Below are positions 13,601 to 25,465 of a stretch of 64,000 nucleotides of DNA, piece after piece (positions within the stretch are counted from its first letter, which is position 1; every line of letters starts with the position of its first letter). The position numbers and the translations under genes are program-made. The stretch lies in NCBI RefSeq assembly GCF_036417845.1, contig NC_089981.1, positions 38,446,668-38,510,667 of the forward strand, written 5' to 3'. Source of the DNA: Apteryx mantelli. Lineage: Eukaryota > Chordata > Aves > Apterygiformes > Apterygidae. Below the pieces are notes generated by a model, which did no database searches, had not been told where the DNA came from, and was given only the letters and a program-made list of their open reading frames with translations.

Positions 13601-13680
13601 CACAGGTATATGAACTACTATAGGACAATTCAAAACATTTTATAGCAAATGACTTCAGAATCAATTGGCTCTTACTACAG

Positions 13681-13704
13681 CTTTTTTTTTTTTTTTTTTT
13701 TTTT
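13681..13704. repeat. Poly(T) tract
   Basis: A near-pure run of about 23 T follows CTACAG. It is simple sequence and could be the complement of an old retroposed poly(A), but I see no insert body or flanking duplication. Confidence 0.85.
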
Positions 13705-14345
13705 AAGAATATGAGAATGCACTAGTACTACTTTATGTTAGTTTTATGTTAGTCACAAAAAGATTTCCAAAATCCCTTATGTTGGCTACATTTCAGATGA
13801 TCTTAGTGACTACGTTTCCTTTCTCACCATATTACCTCCTTTGATAGAGCTATACATATATTCAGGAGTGGTAAAGTACTTTAGGAATCTTAGCATGAGA
13901 AGTGCTGCAAGAATGTAGGATATTATTATACTTTATACTTTTGGGAACAAACACTTCTGTGATTAGGGTGGAAATAGTCACAGCGTGGTGCCGAAGAGAT
14001 ATCTGAGTGAGCTCCAGAATAATTAATTTTATAAGAAGTATTAAAACAGAGCTCATTTGGGTATTTAACAGCACTGTATATCAGCGAGCAGTGCTTTGCT
14101 CTAACATAGGTGGACTGTTTCTGCTCTTTTAAGCTGGCTTTAATTTTAGCAAAGATACCACCTCATTGCACAGCATAGTCTAGACAGCCCCAAAGAATCA
14201 GGAGCTCCAAGTTCTCTTCTTGTCTCTGTTACTGAAACCAATGTTTTCAAACCTGAGTGCATGAAGTTAAATTCTTAGAAGACTGCTTTCAAAACAGTGC
14301 CCAAAGCACTTTTTTACTTCAGTAGAGGCTGAACTGGTTCTGCTG

Positions 14346-14385
14346 TTCCAAGGACTGTGACACACTTCCAAGGACTGTGACACAC
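14346..14385. repeat. 20-base perfect tandem duplication
   Basis: TTCCAAGGACTGTGACACAC occurs twice head to tail without a mismatch (14346-14365 and 14366-14385). Perfect identity suggests a recent local duplication. Confidence 0.95.
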
Positions 14386-17300
14386 TTACTGAAGTGCCCA
14401 AGTATCAGTAAGCTCTCAGTGGCCTTGATATGTCAATCCTAGACAACAAAAATTGCAACTGGAAACTTGCCACAGAACTCATTCACACCTCCCAAATCAT
14501 CCCCATTTTCTCTTGTAATACATACATTTCTGTGGTAATGCACTGTCATAACTTCACCCAGGAGAAAAGCAACTCTGGCAGACAGTAACATGAGAATCTT
14601 CATGGTCACTTGCCAAATTATGAAAGCTGAAGTTTTAGGATGTAATTAGACCACAGAATCCATTGCCATATGAAGCTGTAAAGGGCAATATTCAAAAGGC
14701 ATTTACATCCATACTGGATAGCATCAAGGATATGAAGACTTAATTATAATGTTAGAAGAAATATTAAACCTTTTGTTTCAAAACAAAGCCTTACTCTAAT
14801 AGAAGATCAGGATGAGAAATAATATCACACATACATTACTCTGTCTGCCTGATTCAGCTTTGTTATAATCTTCTCTGAAATGTCTTGGATGAATTCTTAT
14901 CAGAAATAAAGATTTTGATCCAGACGGACTTCAGATAATTCTAATATTCCAACACATTTCAGACTATATCCTTAGAATCATTAGACCCACAAACACTAGC
15001 ATTCTGTCAAAAATGCTTAGTGCTTCACAGTGCTATTGCTGCAGAACTTCTTTTGGAAAGCAATGACCCTGAGAAGGAGCCCTGTCTTTATCTTGCTTGC
15101 CAATAATTTTATCTCCAGAAAATGCCATTCATTAATATCATCAGCATTCCCTTTCAAGCATGCAACACTGCAGAGGAATTACAAGACATTATAAAAAACA
15201 GAATGTTCGAACAGGCCATCCAAGGACAAGGTACCCACTTTTGAGAATGAAACTGGAAAAGAATCTATGACTGTTAGATCAGATACTGAAACATAGTGCT
15301 GCATTTAATGAAAAATGTATCTTTGGCAGCTTATGAGTTTAAAAAAAAAATCAGTATTAGATGTAGGCCTTTAGTTGCATGATTTTTAAAACTACAAGAT
15401 TAAAATTTTAACGTTCTTTTCTTGTAATATCTTAATGTGGAGATGAGTATTAAAACTTTACATTAAAAATGGACTCAGAAAGCAATGTAAATGCAAACAG
15501 AACAAAAGATGTCAACAGAATAGAATTTAGAGATCTAAAACCTTGCAAATTCAGATGAATTTTATCTCCTTCAGCAGGGTAAGTCATATCTCTTAAAAGG
15601 GTATCAATTCTTATTCTAAAGTACTGTGGAATATTAGGGTGCAGGTAGATTTACGATCTTCATTTTCCTTCATTTGTTCCAATGAAGGAAACTGCATTTA
15701 CAGCCAAAGTGTAAATAATAGTAGAGTGTAAACAGTAGTATTGATCTACTGAAAAATTAAAAACAAGGGATAATTTTACCACTGGATATCTAATACATAT
15801 CTCTAGAAATAGTCATTAAAATGTGCTACCCTTCCGTAATCCCTAAAGAAACAAACTGAAATGTGTGCTTTACTCACTTAGCTTTGCGTCCACGTTTTAG
15901 AAAGAATCTACATTCTACAGTTTCACAGCTAATCCAGCTGAGAAAAGATCATGAATCAAACAAAACAAGCTAGAACTCAGCCCAGACAAGTCAGAAATTT
16001 GTGAGTTAGATGTTTCAAACATTCTTTCTTAACCACTGAGCATAACTAGAGGTGGTGAATACAGCAATGTATTTTAAAATCTTAGTAACTTCAATAACTT
16101 TTCAGAAATTTTCCATCCTGTTTTTTTCAGATCAAGTACTTCCGGAAAATTTCAAACCTGTTAGACCATGTAGCACAGAGCTACAAATCTTAATGTCCAA
16201 CTTTATTAAGAACCAAAATTAGAATCTACAAGATTACATTTTTTCCATATCTTTTCTTCCCAGTTTGCTATTTAGAAAAAAACACAGAAAAATTATTAAA
16301 GCAATTAATATGGCTCATACAAGCTTTATTCAGCCTTTCCATGCATAGATCTTTTGACAGAATCTTTAATTACAACATAATACTTTTTTTCCACAAAAGT
16401 CCTGATCATTCAGTACACAGGATGAATGATAAGGTTGTGAAATTAACCAAGCCAGTTAGAAAAATCTGTTTTAATTTGTTGCCAATTTTAGGAAGGTGTT
16501 AACAAAAGAGGAAGGGCATTGAAAGAAGAGAAACGATATGCTTGTGTCTCACAAAACTGAGTGCCATTTTGAGAAGTGCAGTCTTCCCAAATTTTGATGG
16601 ATTTTTTTCCCAATAGCATTTTAGTTGGTTTACTTAAGAACACCCTTTTCACGGGTGTTTGCTGACTCTTACATTCCTCATTTTCTAGGTGACTCATATG
16701 AGAAACATGCAAAAATACACACATGCAAAAAAACTAGGTACTCATAGCCACAACTGATGTTAACAAGTAGCACATTCTGAAGAATTCAGGTTCTTAAAAT
16801 GCAAAATTATTTGGAAAAAATTAGACCTCTCACATTGGTTAAGGCAAATGAACATTTTTGATGTTTTCTGGGCTTTAACTCTTTATTTGTAAATCACGTA
16901 TGAAAATACCTCTAGAATACGTTGTGAAGACTCCACTGTTACATCCCTGAACATCACAGAAAACCCCACAACTTCTGTTTCAAAAAACAGTTTTAAAAGT
17001 CTGCATTAAGTATAGGGGTACATATCCAACAGAATCTTTAACTGTAGCTCATTTAAGGTAGTATTTCTCAGGTACTTGCAGCTCGGGGCTTGTTCTGATT
17101 GCCTAGTGGTCTAGTTGCATACCAGTCAAAAGTGAGCCATACTCACACTGCCCTGTATGAAGGATCTGCCGTAGTGGCAATATTTGCAAACTCTTACAAG
17201 AAGCATTACTTATAATCTATTTCTTACACAATATAACAATCTTCTCCACTAGATGGCTCTGACATTCACTATATATATTAAGACTGTTTGAACACTTACA

Positions 17301-19104
17301 CACAGAAGCCAATTCTAAAAGAAAAAAAATGCGCACTAGCAGTTTGTTATTAAAAAAGGCCCCTGATCATTGGTATATTCAGGAAAGACAAAAAGTGAAA
17401 GATTATTTTGAAATAAAATGATACATACATATGTGCAGACACACACAGACATTCAACAAAAACATACATTTTGCTGCAATTTTTGGATTACAAATGCTAA
17501 AGGAAAAAATTTGTATGTCCTTCAAATCCCAGATGCAAATACACAGTAAACATTTTAAAAATTCGAGTTGCTTATTTTCTTGTATAATAAAAAAAAGCTG
17601 CGCAAGTAGAACACAAGTGAGGTCTAGATGGCACAAAATAGTGCTATTCAAGGATACAGCCATGTTAGCACATTGCCTTCACCTGAGAGAATTTACCCTG
17701 TGAATAGCTTCCGATATTCATGCTAGTCAAATCTCTCTTCATGAAGCTACATTATGCCATGTAGACCTGGCCAGACACATCTACATTACAGCTTGATGAA
17801 AGATCTTCTACAATTAATTACATAATTGTATTTGCAAATAGTAATCAAAGACATCTAACAGCACAACATAAAATATCTTTCAAGTAAAATAACTGACTTT
17901 TTCTCTTCAGCTAATATAGCTGAATATATAGCTGACAGTACCCATTTTTTGAATGAGACCAACGAGTATATTTTCAAGCCTGGAAAATAATGAGCTATTC
18001 CCAGATACAAGGTACTAATTATCAGTATCACAACTTTTCTGCCAGTCATGTTTGTATTACTGATCATTTACAATTCTTAGTGTTTGAGGTTTTTTGCATA
18101 CTGGATCAGTCTGCAGAGCTAGTAAAAAGAGCAAGTTTCATGTTTTGAGCTGCAGCTACTTTAAGAACAAGTATCTTAGTCTCTCTCCCCTATTCATTCT
18201 TATTCCATCTGCAGTCCTACCCTTCACCCATGAAGATGTTCCCTATTGTAAACTCAGCAGGCAATAGATTACATTTTACCACACATGGTGTAGTGCAATA
18301 TGTACACAGGGTGTAAACTGAACTACATATACAGGCTTTTAAAATAACATACATCCTTTAAATAAGGAAACATTGCAAACACAACCTTTTTCCTCTTAAG
18401 GATTAATCCTTATCAGTGCAAGGTTAGTGAGGAATTAAAGCAGATATTTCTTCTTAAAGGTTTACACACTGGTATTTCAGTGATCCTAAATAAAACCTGG
18501 AGATAGTAACTGTAAAAGGACATATGAGAACTACTATTAAAAGCTCAATGTTCTTCTCTTCCCTCTTTAATGTTTAGCACCTGTTCACTATTTTCATTTT
18601 GTTTAGAGTAGAAGTAGATAAACACTTCCCAGTTATGTGTTCTTTTAATATTTCTTCTTTGTTCATCTGTGTTTATCTTCATCTGTTATACTCAAAATGT
18701 TAATGACGATCTTTCAGTACTGATTCTAAAATCAGACTGAATATTTAGTATTGAACAAACCTAAAAAAGAATATATGTAAGTGTTGCAAAGTGTCTGTTC
18801 TCCAGATAAATGCCCCAAACTCCCAATACCTCCCTTTCTGTTGTTCTAGTCCCACTTGTAATTCGAGTCATTAACAAATGACATTTTCAATTTTCCTTTT
18901 AAAGAATTTATTTTTTCTTTTATTTCGCATTTGCCATCATTTGGAGATTTTTCAACTTATTTTAAGTACTTTTACTATGAGTCCAAAAGGAGAACAGTAA
19001 TTGTTCTTAACTGCACAACAACTATTTTTAAGCAGGTTTAGAGATTAAATCTCTTCAGAAATTAATACCACTTTGTGCTAAAGTAACAACTTAATTCTAC
19101 AAAC

Positions 19105-19222
19105 CTGTTTAAATTTTCCTCTGATTTTTTCCAGATCTTCTTGAAGCTTATCGTAAGTGGGGTCTTCATAAGGGAATTTCCGAATCATCCCTATTAATGA
19201 ATCCAGAACCTTTGTCTTTTTG
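19105..19222 (-). CDS. LTO1: LTO1 coding exon 4 (40 residues)
   Basis: On the - strand, TGTAG precedes the exon and AAACAG|GTTTG ends it. The frame continues from exon 3 (phase 2) and reads SKKTKVLDSLIGMI, RKFPYEDPTYDKL, QEDLEKIRGKFKQ. This matches the C-terminal half of LTO1/ORAOV1, where the conserved 'FPYDDPTYDKLHEDLDKIRGKFKQ' helix follows the glycine repeat domain. The exon is 118 nt and ends in phase 0. A short terminal exon (about 22 residues) should follow at lower coordinates; reading on through the donor gives only a few residues before a stop. Identity is firm on sequence and synteny. Confidence 0.93.
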
Positions 19223-21612
19223 CTACAAAGAATCAAAACAAAAAATAAATTAGTCTTCTATTTTTCCATCTGCTAACATGAAGATTATACTGCTATTTAT
19301 ATATTATAATTCAGAGCACAGATCCCAGTCCTCCATCCCTTTTTTATCCAACTTTTTCCCCATTTAACTCACTAAGGCTATGTTCCTTTGATATATACAC
19401 ACACACGGAAATAGATATACAGATATTTAAGCCATAACTTGCTACTGGAAGTTAAGTTATTGCACAACTAACAAAGTTAAGTTTTCCCTTTTAATTACCT
19501 TCCAAAAATTGAGAAATATTGAAGAATCTTTGAAAATACCAATTAGATGACTGAGTGAAATAAAGAAATGCAATAAGAAAGTTCACCAAAACACATATCA
19601 AGATGGCCGAGAATACGGTGGCAATTCTTTCAGCTAACTTTATCAAAATTGGACAGGAAAAAAAAAATTACAATTCTACCTAACCAAAGGAAAGCCATCC
19701 ATTTTTGGCACAATACACACTTGTGTGGCAAACTAGAAAAATAAAAAAAAAAAAAAAGCAAGACGGATTTCTGCGGCAGTCAGAAAAAAAAAAAAATATG
19801 CAGAGACCATAAAATTCCAGCTAGGGAAGGCAAAGATTTTCAGCCTTATCAAATACTTCTGAATTATTCATGAGATACTGATGCCCTTGCATGTCTCACT
19901 GGCTTTGGGAAACAGAGCCTATAATTATAGCTATTACTGATAGTGAACTGCAGCTCCCTCAAAAAAGTACGATAGCAGTGTAACATGAATGTCAGTCTTG
20001 GATGATGGGGCAACCATATCTCTGAGAATGAACAATGCTAATTAGGGGATAAAATACTTCCAGACTGAACAGTGAATATTGAGTGCAGGTTCTTAAAGAT
20101 TCTAAATACTGCTCATGAATGAAATTCTATTCAGCAACTTCCTATAATGTGGTCTTGTGCCTATGGTCTTATTAAAGCATCTCAAAGATAATACAATTTG
20201 TTAGCAGGTTAGGAAAACACTGTATCTCTCCAGTCAAATAAAATTAAAAAAGAAATAACAGAAATAAAAATACTGGATAAGAATTAAACTATGTATTTAA
20301 TAATCTTCAGAAAACAGACTGTTAAGAATACTAAGGTTCTACCAAATTCAAATTAAAGTATTCTTAGGAAACAAATCCTTTAATCTTCAGAGAATGAACT
20401 CGGAGCCAAAGTTTCTTGCCCAGCTAAATATATTTCGATTTTCAAAAAGCCATGAAGCATATGGATTCTGTGCTTTACAGAGGAAGATATTAACAACACA
20501 CTTAAGCAATTTCACCAGATTTGTACACTGCTAGAATAAGGCCCAAATAATGCAACACACTATATCATTTTTTTCTTTTTGGAGGAACAGTATCTACTCC
20601 TTTCCTCTGCCAGCAGTCTTATGAAAGCTATAGAACCAACAATAGCAAACAAGAGCATATGGATCATGGGTAGAGATGGGACAAGACACCCCATCATAAC
20701 AAATTCTGTCCTTAAGTATACAAATCACTCAGCAAAAGCACACTACAGTCAGCTATAGGCTGGAGATAACATATCCTCTAAGCTGGACTTTGCATGCAGT
20801 ACTTTCTGAAGGCACAGTCTAACTTTACCATCAACTGTTAGCAATTAGACAAGTACAACCTCACCAAAGAACTATTCTAGTCTTTAAATCAATAATATTG
20901 TGCAGCTGTTAACAAGTCACCCTTGCTTGCTACATATGTCAGCATCACAACTTTTATGTAATGAAAAAAGCTCTGCCAGTGGTTAGCAAACTTGACTGCA
21001 GTGATGTAGAAGTGGTGAGTGTTATTAGTACTTCATAAGCATGCACTATTCTCCATTTGGAGAAAAACAACACAGAAATCATAGAAAAATGCAAGTTGAA
21101 AAGGATGTCTATAGGTCATCTAGTTCGCCTCCTGCCCAAAGCAGGGCTAACTTCAAAGCTATATCAGATCAGGTTGCTCATGGTCATCTCCAATCAGATT
21201 TTGAAAGTCTAGAAGGATGGAGCTTCTACAACCTCTCTGGGCAACCTGTCCCAGTGATTAACTGCTCACACTGAAAAGAACTTCCTCCTTATGTCCCATC
21301 AGAATTTCACTTGTTGCAACTTGTAAACACTGCCTCTTGTCCTTTCACTGTGCACCTCTGCAAAGACTGTCTCCATCTTATCTAGAACTTCCCCTTACAT
21401 AGTACAATTATATACCTCCTTTGTCTTCTCTTCTCCACGTTGAACAAACTCTGTTCCCTTATGCTCTCTTCAACATCATATGCTCCAGCATAGGATAACA
21501 TCCTGCTGGCCCTCTGCTCACCTTTGTTCTGCTTATCGATACTGGGGAGGCCAAAACCAGACACCTTAATTTGAATCAGTATTAAAGGAACAATATTTTT
21601 TTTTAACCCTAC
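19223..21612 (-). other. LTO1: LTO1 intron 3
   Basis: A 2.4 kb intron has a consensus GT donor (AG|GTAGGG) and TGTAG acceptor on the - strand. Its donor-proximal fifth is occupied by a truncated CR1 element (21075-21565). It also contains several A-rich runs (19660s, 19741-19757, 19785-19797). No other exon is visible. Confidence 0.85.
21075..21565 (-). mobile_element. CR1 LINE, 5'-truncated 3' portion
   Basis: Read on the + strand this runs ATCATAGAAAAATGCAAGTT, then GTCATCTAGTTCGCCTCC, a region with CAACCTCTCTGGGCAACCTG, TTCCTCCTTATGTCCC, TCTTCTCTTCTCCACG and CTGCTGGCCCTCTGCTC. These are successive landmarks of the complement of an avian CR1 3' region, so the element is sense on the - strand, parallel to LTO1. 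It is moderately diverged, about 490 bases long and lacks reverse transcriptase sequence, which is typical 5' truncation. The open frame in its left part is not a gene. It is the only unambiguous LINE copy I see in the window. Confidence 0.88.
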
Positions 21613-21683
21613 CTGTTCTTTTCATCTGTGCATTTGTGGAGCAGACACTGCCATGTCAGTGCAAACCCAAGGTAGCAGCCAAC
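21613..21683 (-). CDS. LTO1: LTO1 coding exon 3 (23 residues plus split codon)
   Basis: The acceptor CCACAG precedes GTTGGCTGCTAC and the donor AG|GTAGGG follows. Translation gives VGCYLGFALTWQCLLHKC then TDEKN, phase 0 in and phase 2 out (71 nt). It aligns with human LTO1 'IGCYQGFAFAWKCLLHSCTTEKD': the last GX3 unit of the deca-GX3 domain, a tryptophan and two spaced cysteines. The CR1 insertion ends about 47 bases from this exon's donor. Short but well supported by splice sites and phase. Confidence 0.92.
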
Positions 21684-24537
21684 CTGTGGATTTATAAGAA
21701 TGCCATGGGGGAAAAATATATATGTATATATATGTAGTGCATACAGTCAAACAAACAAACAAAAACAAAGCATTGCATTCTAGCTCACTCTTCAGGAAAC
21801 AAATCACTGGATATAGAAATAAGTTTCTGTGTTGGAAAGTTCAGTAAATTAGGGTAGGATAAATAAGGGTAATTGTAGTACATAACATAAGGACTAAACT
21901 ATTTAAAATGCAGCCCAAATAGCAATTCTGAGAAACAATAGCTTATTTTATATGCTTTAAACTCCCAAATTTATGAATCTAAACTGTAGTAGTGGGAAGA
22001 TAATTAGAAAACAACCTGCCTATTTAGGCTTTGATAAGACTTGTTTTTGCAGCAGTGCCAGCTTAAACAGCCCCCCAAACATCTGTACCAGCTCAGCTGA
22101 GGGAGCAGCCAAGTCAAATGAAACAGGAAACTACCTTTTTTGAAAATATTTTGGAAACAATTTTACTAGTCTAACTGAAGATGGTAGCACAGAGTCAGAA
22201 AGTAGTATGAGGAGCTGACTAAGCTAGCCCCACTGCCAGAAGAACTTCTCATTATGACTTTGGATACTAAATGAAATAGGAACGTAGTAACATTTTTCAA
22301 CGCACCTATTGGATAAGATAGCTGGAATCCCTTTCAAAAGTGACTTAGCATTGATAGAGAAATGATGCAGACGCCTAAAGCAAAATTTAGCAGACTTTGC
22401 GGAACTCAAGTCCAAAATTGCAGCCTAATCCCACATTGGTTCTGTATGTGTGCATGTGCATATACCTGACCTTTAAACTAAAAAACACTGTTGGCCTTGG
22501 AAGCTCCTGTAGCTGGCAAACCACTTCAGAGTACAGTAGGTGCATTTGGGATGCCTATGTTTGTTAAAATAGACAGCGGAGGTCTTTCATAAGGCTCAAG
22601 CATGGGTTCGGGATTAATATCCCATTAAGTGCTGGAGCATATTTCAAGTGAGGCTTCCAGTTTATTTTCCTCTAACAGAAGTTTAATTTGCATGCACCAA
22701 AACTGCTTAAAAACCCAAGGTAAATGGAGACAACTGACGGATTTGTTTCAGAGTTGTGCTATAGCTGTAAAACCAAACTACTAAGGTAAAATACATCTGG
22801 CCCCTGGACCCTCAGCAGCAGGCTTCTCAGCATAATGAGCACAGCCCTACCAGAGCAGGGCAGTGCCAGTCTCCTGCTTGAGCCCAAGCAGGTACCTTTC
22901 TAAGCTCCCCCAAAGGATGTGACCTTATATGGATACACTTTAACAATGCTATTTTACTTTAATTCTCTCTCTGGCAAGGCCAGTATCAGATCAGTATCAT
23001 GATTTTGCTCAAGACATGTAACAGGCTGAGAAATCTAAGATTGCCCAGGTCAATCTTTCGCTCATTTAACATGACCACCTACAGCCTTACTATTCTCTGG
23101 AACTTCCTCTATATTAATAGGCTGGAATACTCCTCTATTACACTTTTATCTTGGACCTTTCTGTTTAAAGCCATCCAGTTTTAGGGGCTACTGTTTAACA
23201 TTATCTTCTTAGAACTCCATAACTGTAGCATAAGTAGCAAAATACTTCGTCACTATGCATTTCTGTATCATGCCCAAATGCATGACAAAATTTTATAATA
23301 ATGAGCCTTTCAGATTTTTTTAGTTTACCATTTTCATTTCTTAATGAACCAATACCATTGCTATTGTCCTTTTTGTAGTTAATTAACTTCCTAAACCTGA
23401 AAATGACACATGTAAAATTACCAAAAGGACTTCAAACAGATCAAAGAGATTGAGATTTGTGGTGCTATACTTGAAATAAGCCCTGCTAAGAATCCTGTAG
23501 TACAGTTTCCATGTCAAAGCTGAACTTTAAAAAGACCAGCTCAGGTCCAAAAATACTATAACCACATTATGCAGCACTGAACATGCAACATGACTTGAGC
23601 TGGACACACAAGACGAGTCATGGTGTCTCAATGCCACTCTCTCATTTCTAGGAAGGCTTACTGAGTCAGGCATGGCATTGGGTGAATGTGGCAATACCTG
23701 GAGCTGACTCCATGTACGGAAGAATAATTGCACCTCAACCAAGAGCCCTACCAGTATTAGATATGAGTGCAGCTGAGACACCTGTAATTGTCCCTTTATG
23801 AGGCAATTTGGGTGGAAAACCAATGTTTCATGGTTTTCTCTGTTCTTATATATCTGAACTGCCTGAATCTTTGATGAGTCAAGTCTTGATTAACTGGGAA
23901 TCTTCTATTTGTCCTTAACACTGAGCCACAGATGATCCAGGAGGGCCTTTAGCCTCAGTTTTGTAGTATAAAAAGTAAATAAACACTACATCCATCGTCA
24001 ATTTGTTCTGAGCAAGCTTCTTTGATTTTGTTCATATTTTTCTCCTTTTATCCTCCCTTCCAAAAAACCCCCCACACCTTCAGAACCATACAGCAAATGA
24101 ACTCAGAAAACATGAAACCTTCTATTAAAATGCTCAAATCAAAACACCACCTTTAAACTAGTTTTATGGGCCTTCTTAGACACATACAGAGCAATATAAT
24201 TTAAAAAGAGTTATTATACCTATATATCTATGACTGGAAAGTGTAAATGTACTGTCTTATTCAAAAAAAGAACTCCTCATTATACAATTTAAACTGCATA
24301 ACGTTGATGAAGCTTATGAGAACGTATTCAATTTTCACCTCCTAAATTCCAGATAATACTTTCAGTTTTTTTTCTATATGATGTTATCAACAGGTTCAGC
24401 ACAATCTAAAAAAGAACTGCTTTAAATGATCCTAGAATGGAGCCCTTGGGGCTCAGGCTACCACTATACCAGGCTTTGCTCAACAGTTTCTACGCTACAG
24501 TGAGTTTCTTGTGATTCTAAAATATCTTCCCATTTAC
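21684..24537 (-). other. LTO1: LTO1 intron 2
   Basis: A 2.85 kb intron with donor GAG|GTAAAT and acceptor CCACAG on the - strand. It is AT-rich with no recognisable repeat or exon. An open frame at 23527-23823 (- strand, 98 codons) has no family resemblance and is probably chance. Confidence 0.8.
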
Positions 24538-24643
24538 CTCAGACCCAATCTTGGCACCGTGGAGTGATCCATACCTCCTTCCCTCAACAACTCCGATGTG
24601 GCTGCCTTCAGCATACCCCTCTTGATACCCCTCACCATGAAAC
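24538..24643 (-). CDS. LTO1: LTO1 coding exon 2 (deca-GX3 domain)
   Basis: The acceptor TTTACAG and donor GAG|GTAAAT bracket a 106-nt exon (phase 2 in, phase 0 out). It encodes RFHGEGYQEGYAEGSHIG then VVEGRRYGSLHGAKIGSE. Glycines recur every fourth residue, the deca-GX3 motif that defines the Yae1/Lto1 family. In yeast and human, LTO1 pairs with YAE1 as an adaptor that recruits the cytosolic iron-sulfur assembly machinery to the ribosome-recycling ATPase ABCE1/Rli1. The exon matches human LTO1 residue for residue over most of its length, so the call is firm. Confidence 0.95.
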
Positions 24644-25139
24644 CTGTAAAAAGAGAAGTACGGTTTTTAATGCTTATATCCGTATGCAGCTCATGGTACA
24701 CACAAGCAACTCCTGCAGTCAAAAACATTCTTTATCATTTCGGGAACACAACTGTCCATATTTAGAATTATGCCACAGCAATAATTTCAAATAAGACGCA
24801 TTTATGAAGATTTGGGTATTTTCAAACAAGCTTATAATACTTTACCAAAAACAAGGCACTTCACAATCCAGCTTAATACCTTTACCAGAAGAGCCGCGAT
24901 CGAGGGGCTCGGCCCGTCAGGGAGAAAGAAGGACGAAGAGGGCTCCCGCCGCCGCTCTCCCCCCCGCCCCTTCCCCGGCTCGCCGCCCGCCGCCGGCCCG
25001 GCCCGCACCGCTCCCCGCAGCGCCTCTGGCCGCCCCCTGCCCGGGCGACCGTTACCCGCGGCGCGCTGGGAACCCGCTCCGGCCCCGCCGCCCCGTCCCG
25101 AGCCCCGCCGCCCGGCCGAGGCCACCGTGCCGGCCCCAC

Positions 25140-25198
25140 CTCTCCTCGGCCATCACGATGTCGTCAAACATGTCCGCGCTGGACGCGGCCGCCGCCAT
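25140..25198 (-). CDS. LTO1: LTO1 coding exon 1 with start codon
   Basis: ATG at 25198-25196 lies in a good context (G at -3 and +4) and opens MAAAASSADMFDDIVMAEER, leaving through the donor GAGAG|GTGGGG in phase 2. The motif 'D(M/I)FDDIVMAEERF' with the exon 2 junction (R-F-H-G) matches the N terminus of LTO1 (human 'DIFDAIVMADERF'). Exons 1-4 give 118 residues; human LTO1 has 137, so only the short terminal exon is missing. Exon order, phases and the CCND1-LTO1-FGF19 synteny agree. Confidence 0.94.
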
Positions 25199-25445
25199 CG
25201 CGCCGCGAAAGCCCAAGCCCCGGCTCCGCGCCGGATGCGTTCCGCCGCCGCTCAGCATGCCGGGAAAGGACAGCAAGCCGCAGGGCCACAGCCGGGAGGC
25301 TCCAGGGCGCAGGCGCGCAAGACCCCCACCCAACCCGGGCCGGCCCTCCAGCTGCGAAGGGGCGTGGCCCAAGGGGGTCCAGCGTGCGCGATGGGCGGGG
25401 CCTCCCGCCCCTCGCCCCGCCCCCCGCCCTGCGTCCGTCAAGATC

Positions 25446-25465
25446 GGGGGGGGGGGGGGGGGGGG
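25446..25465. repeat. Homopolymer G20
   Basis: Twenty consecutive G on the + strand sit inside the LTO1 CpG island, upstream of LTO1. It is likely length-polymorphic and sequencing-error-prone, and can form a G-quadruplex on the + strand. Confidence 0.98.

Larger units (their letters stand above)
7691..19104. other. CCND1-LTO1 interval; no recognisable exon
   Basis: About 11.4 kb lies between the inferred CCND1 3' end and the last LTO1 exon I could identify. It is AT-rich and unstructured; open frames here are short and chance-like. The terminal coding exon and 3'UTR of LTO1 (- strand) must lie in it, but I did not find the expected motif by reading. It holds a poly(T) at 13681-13704, a 20-base tandem duplication at 14346-14385 and a short GC-rich patch at about 11040-11250. 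Confidence 0.6.
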
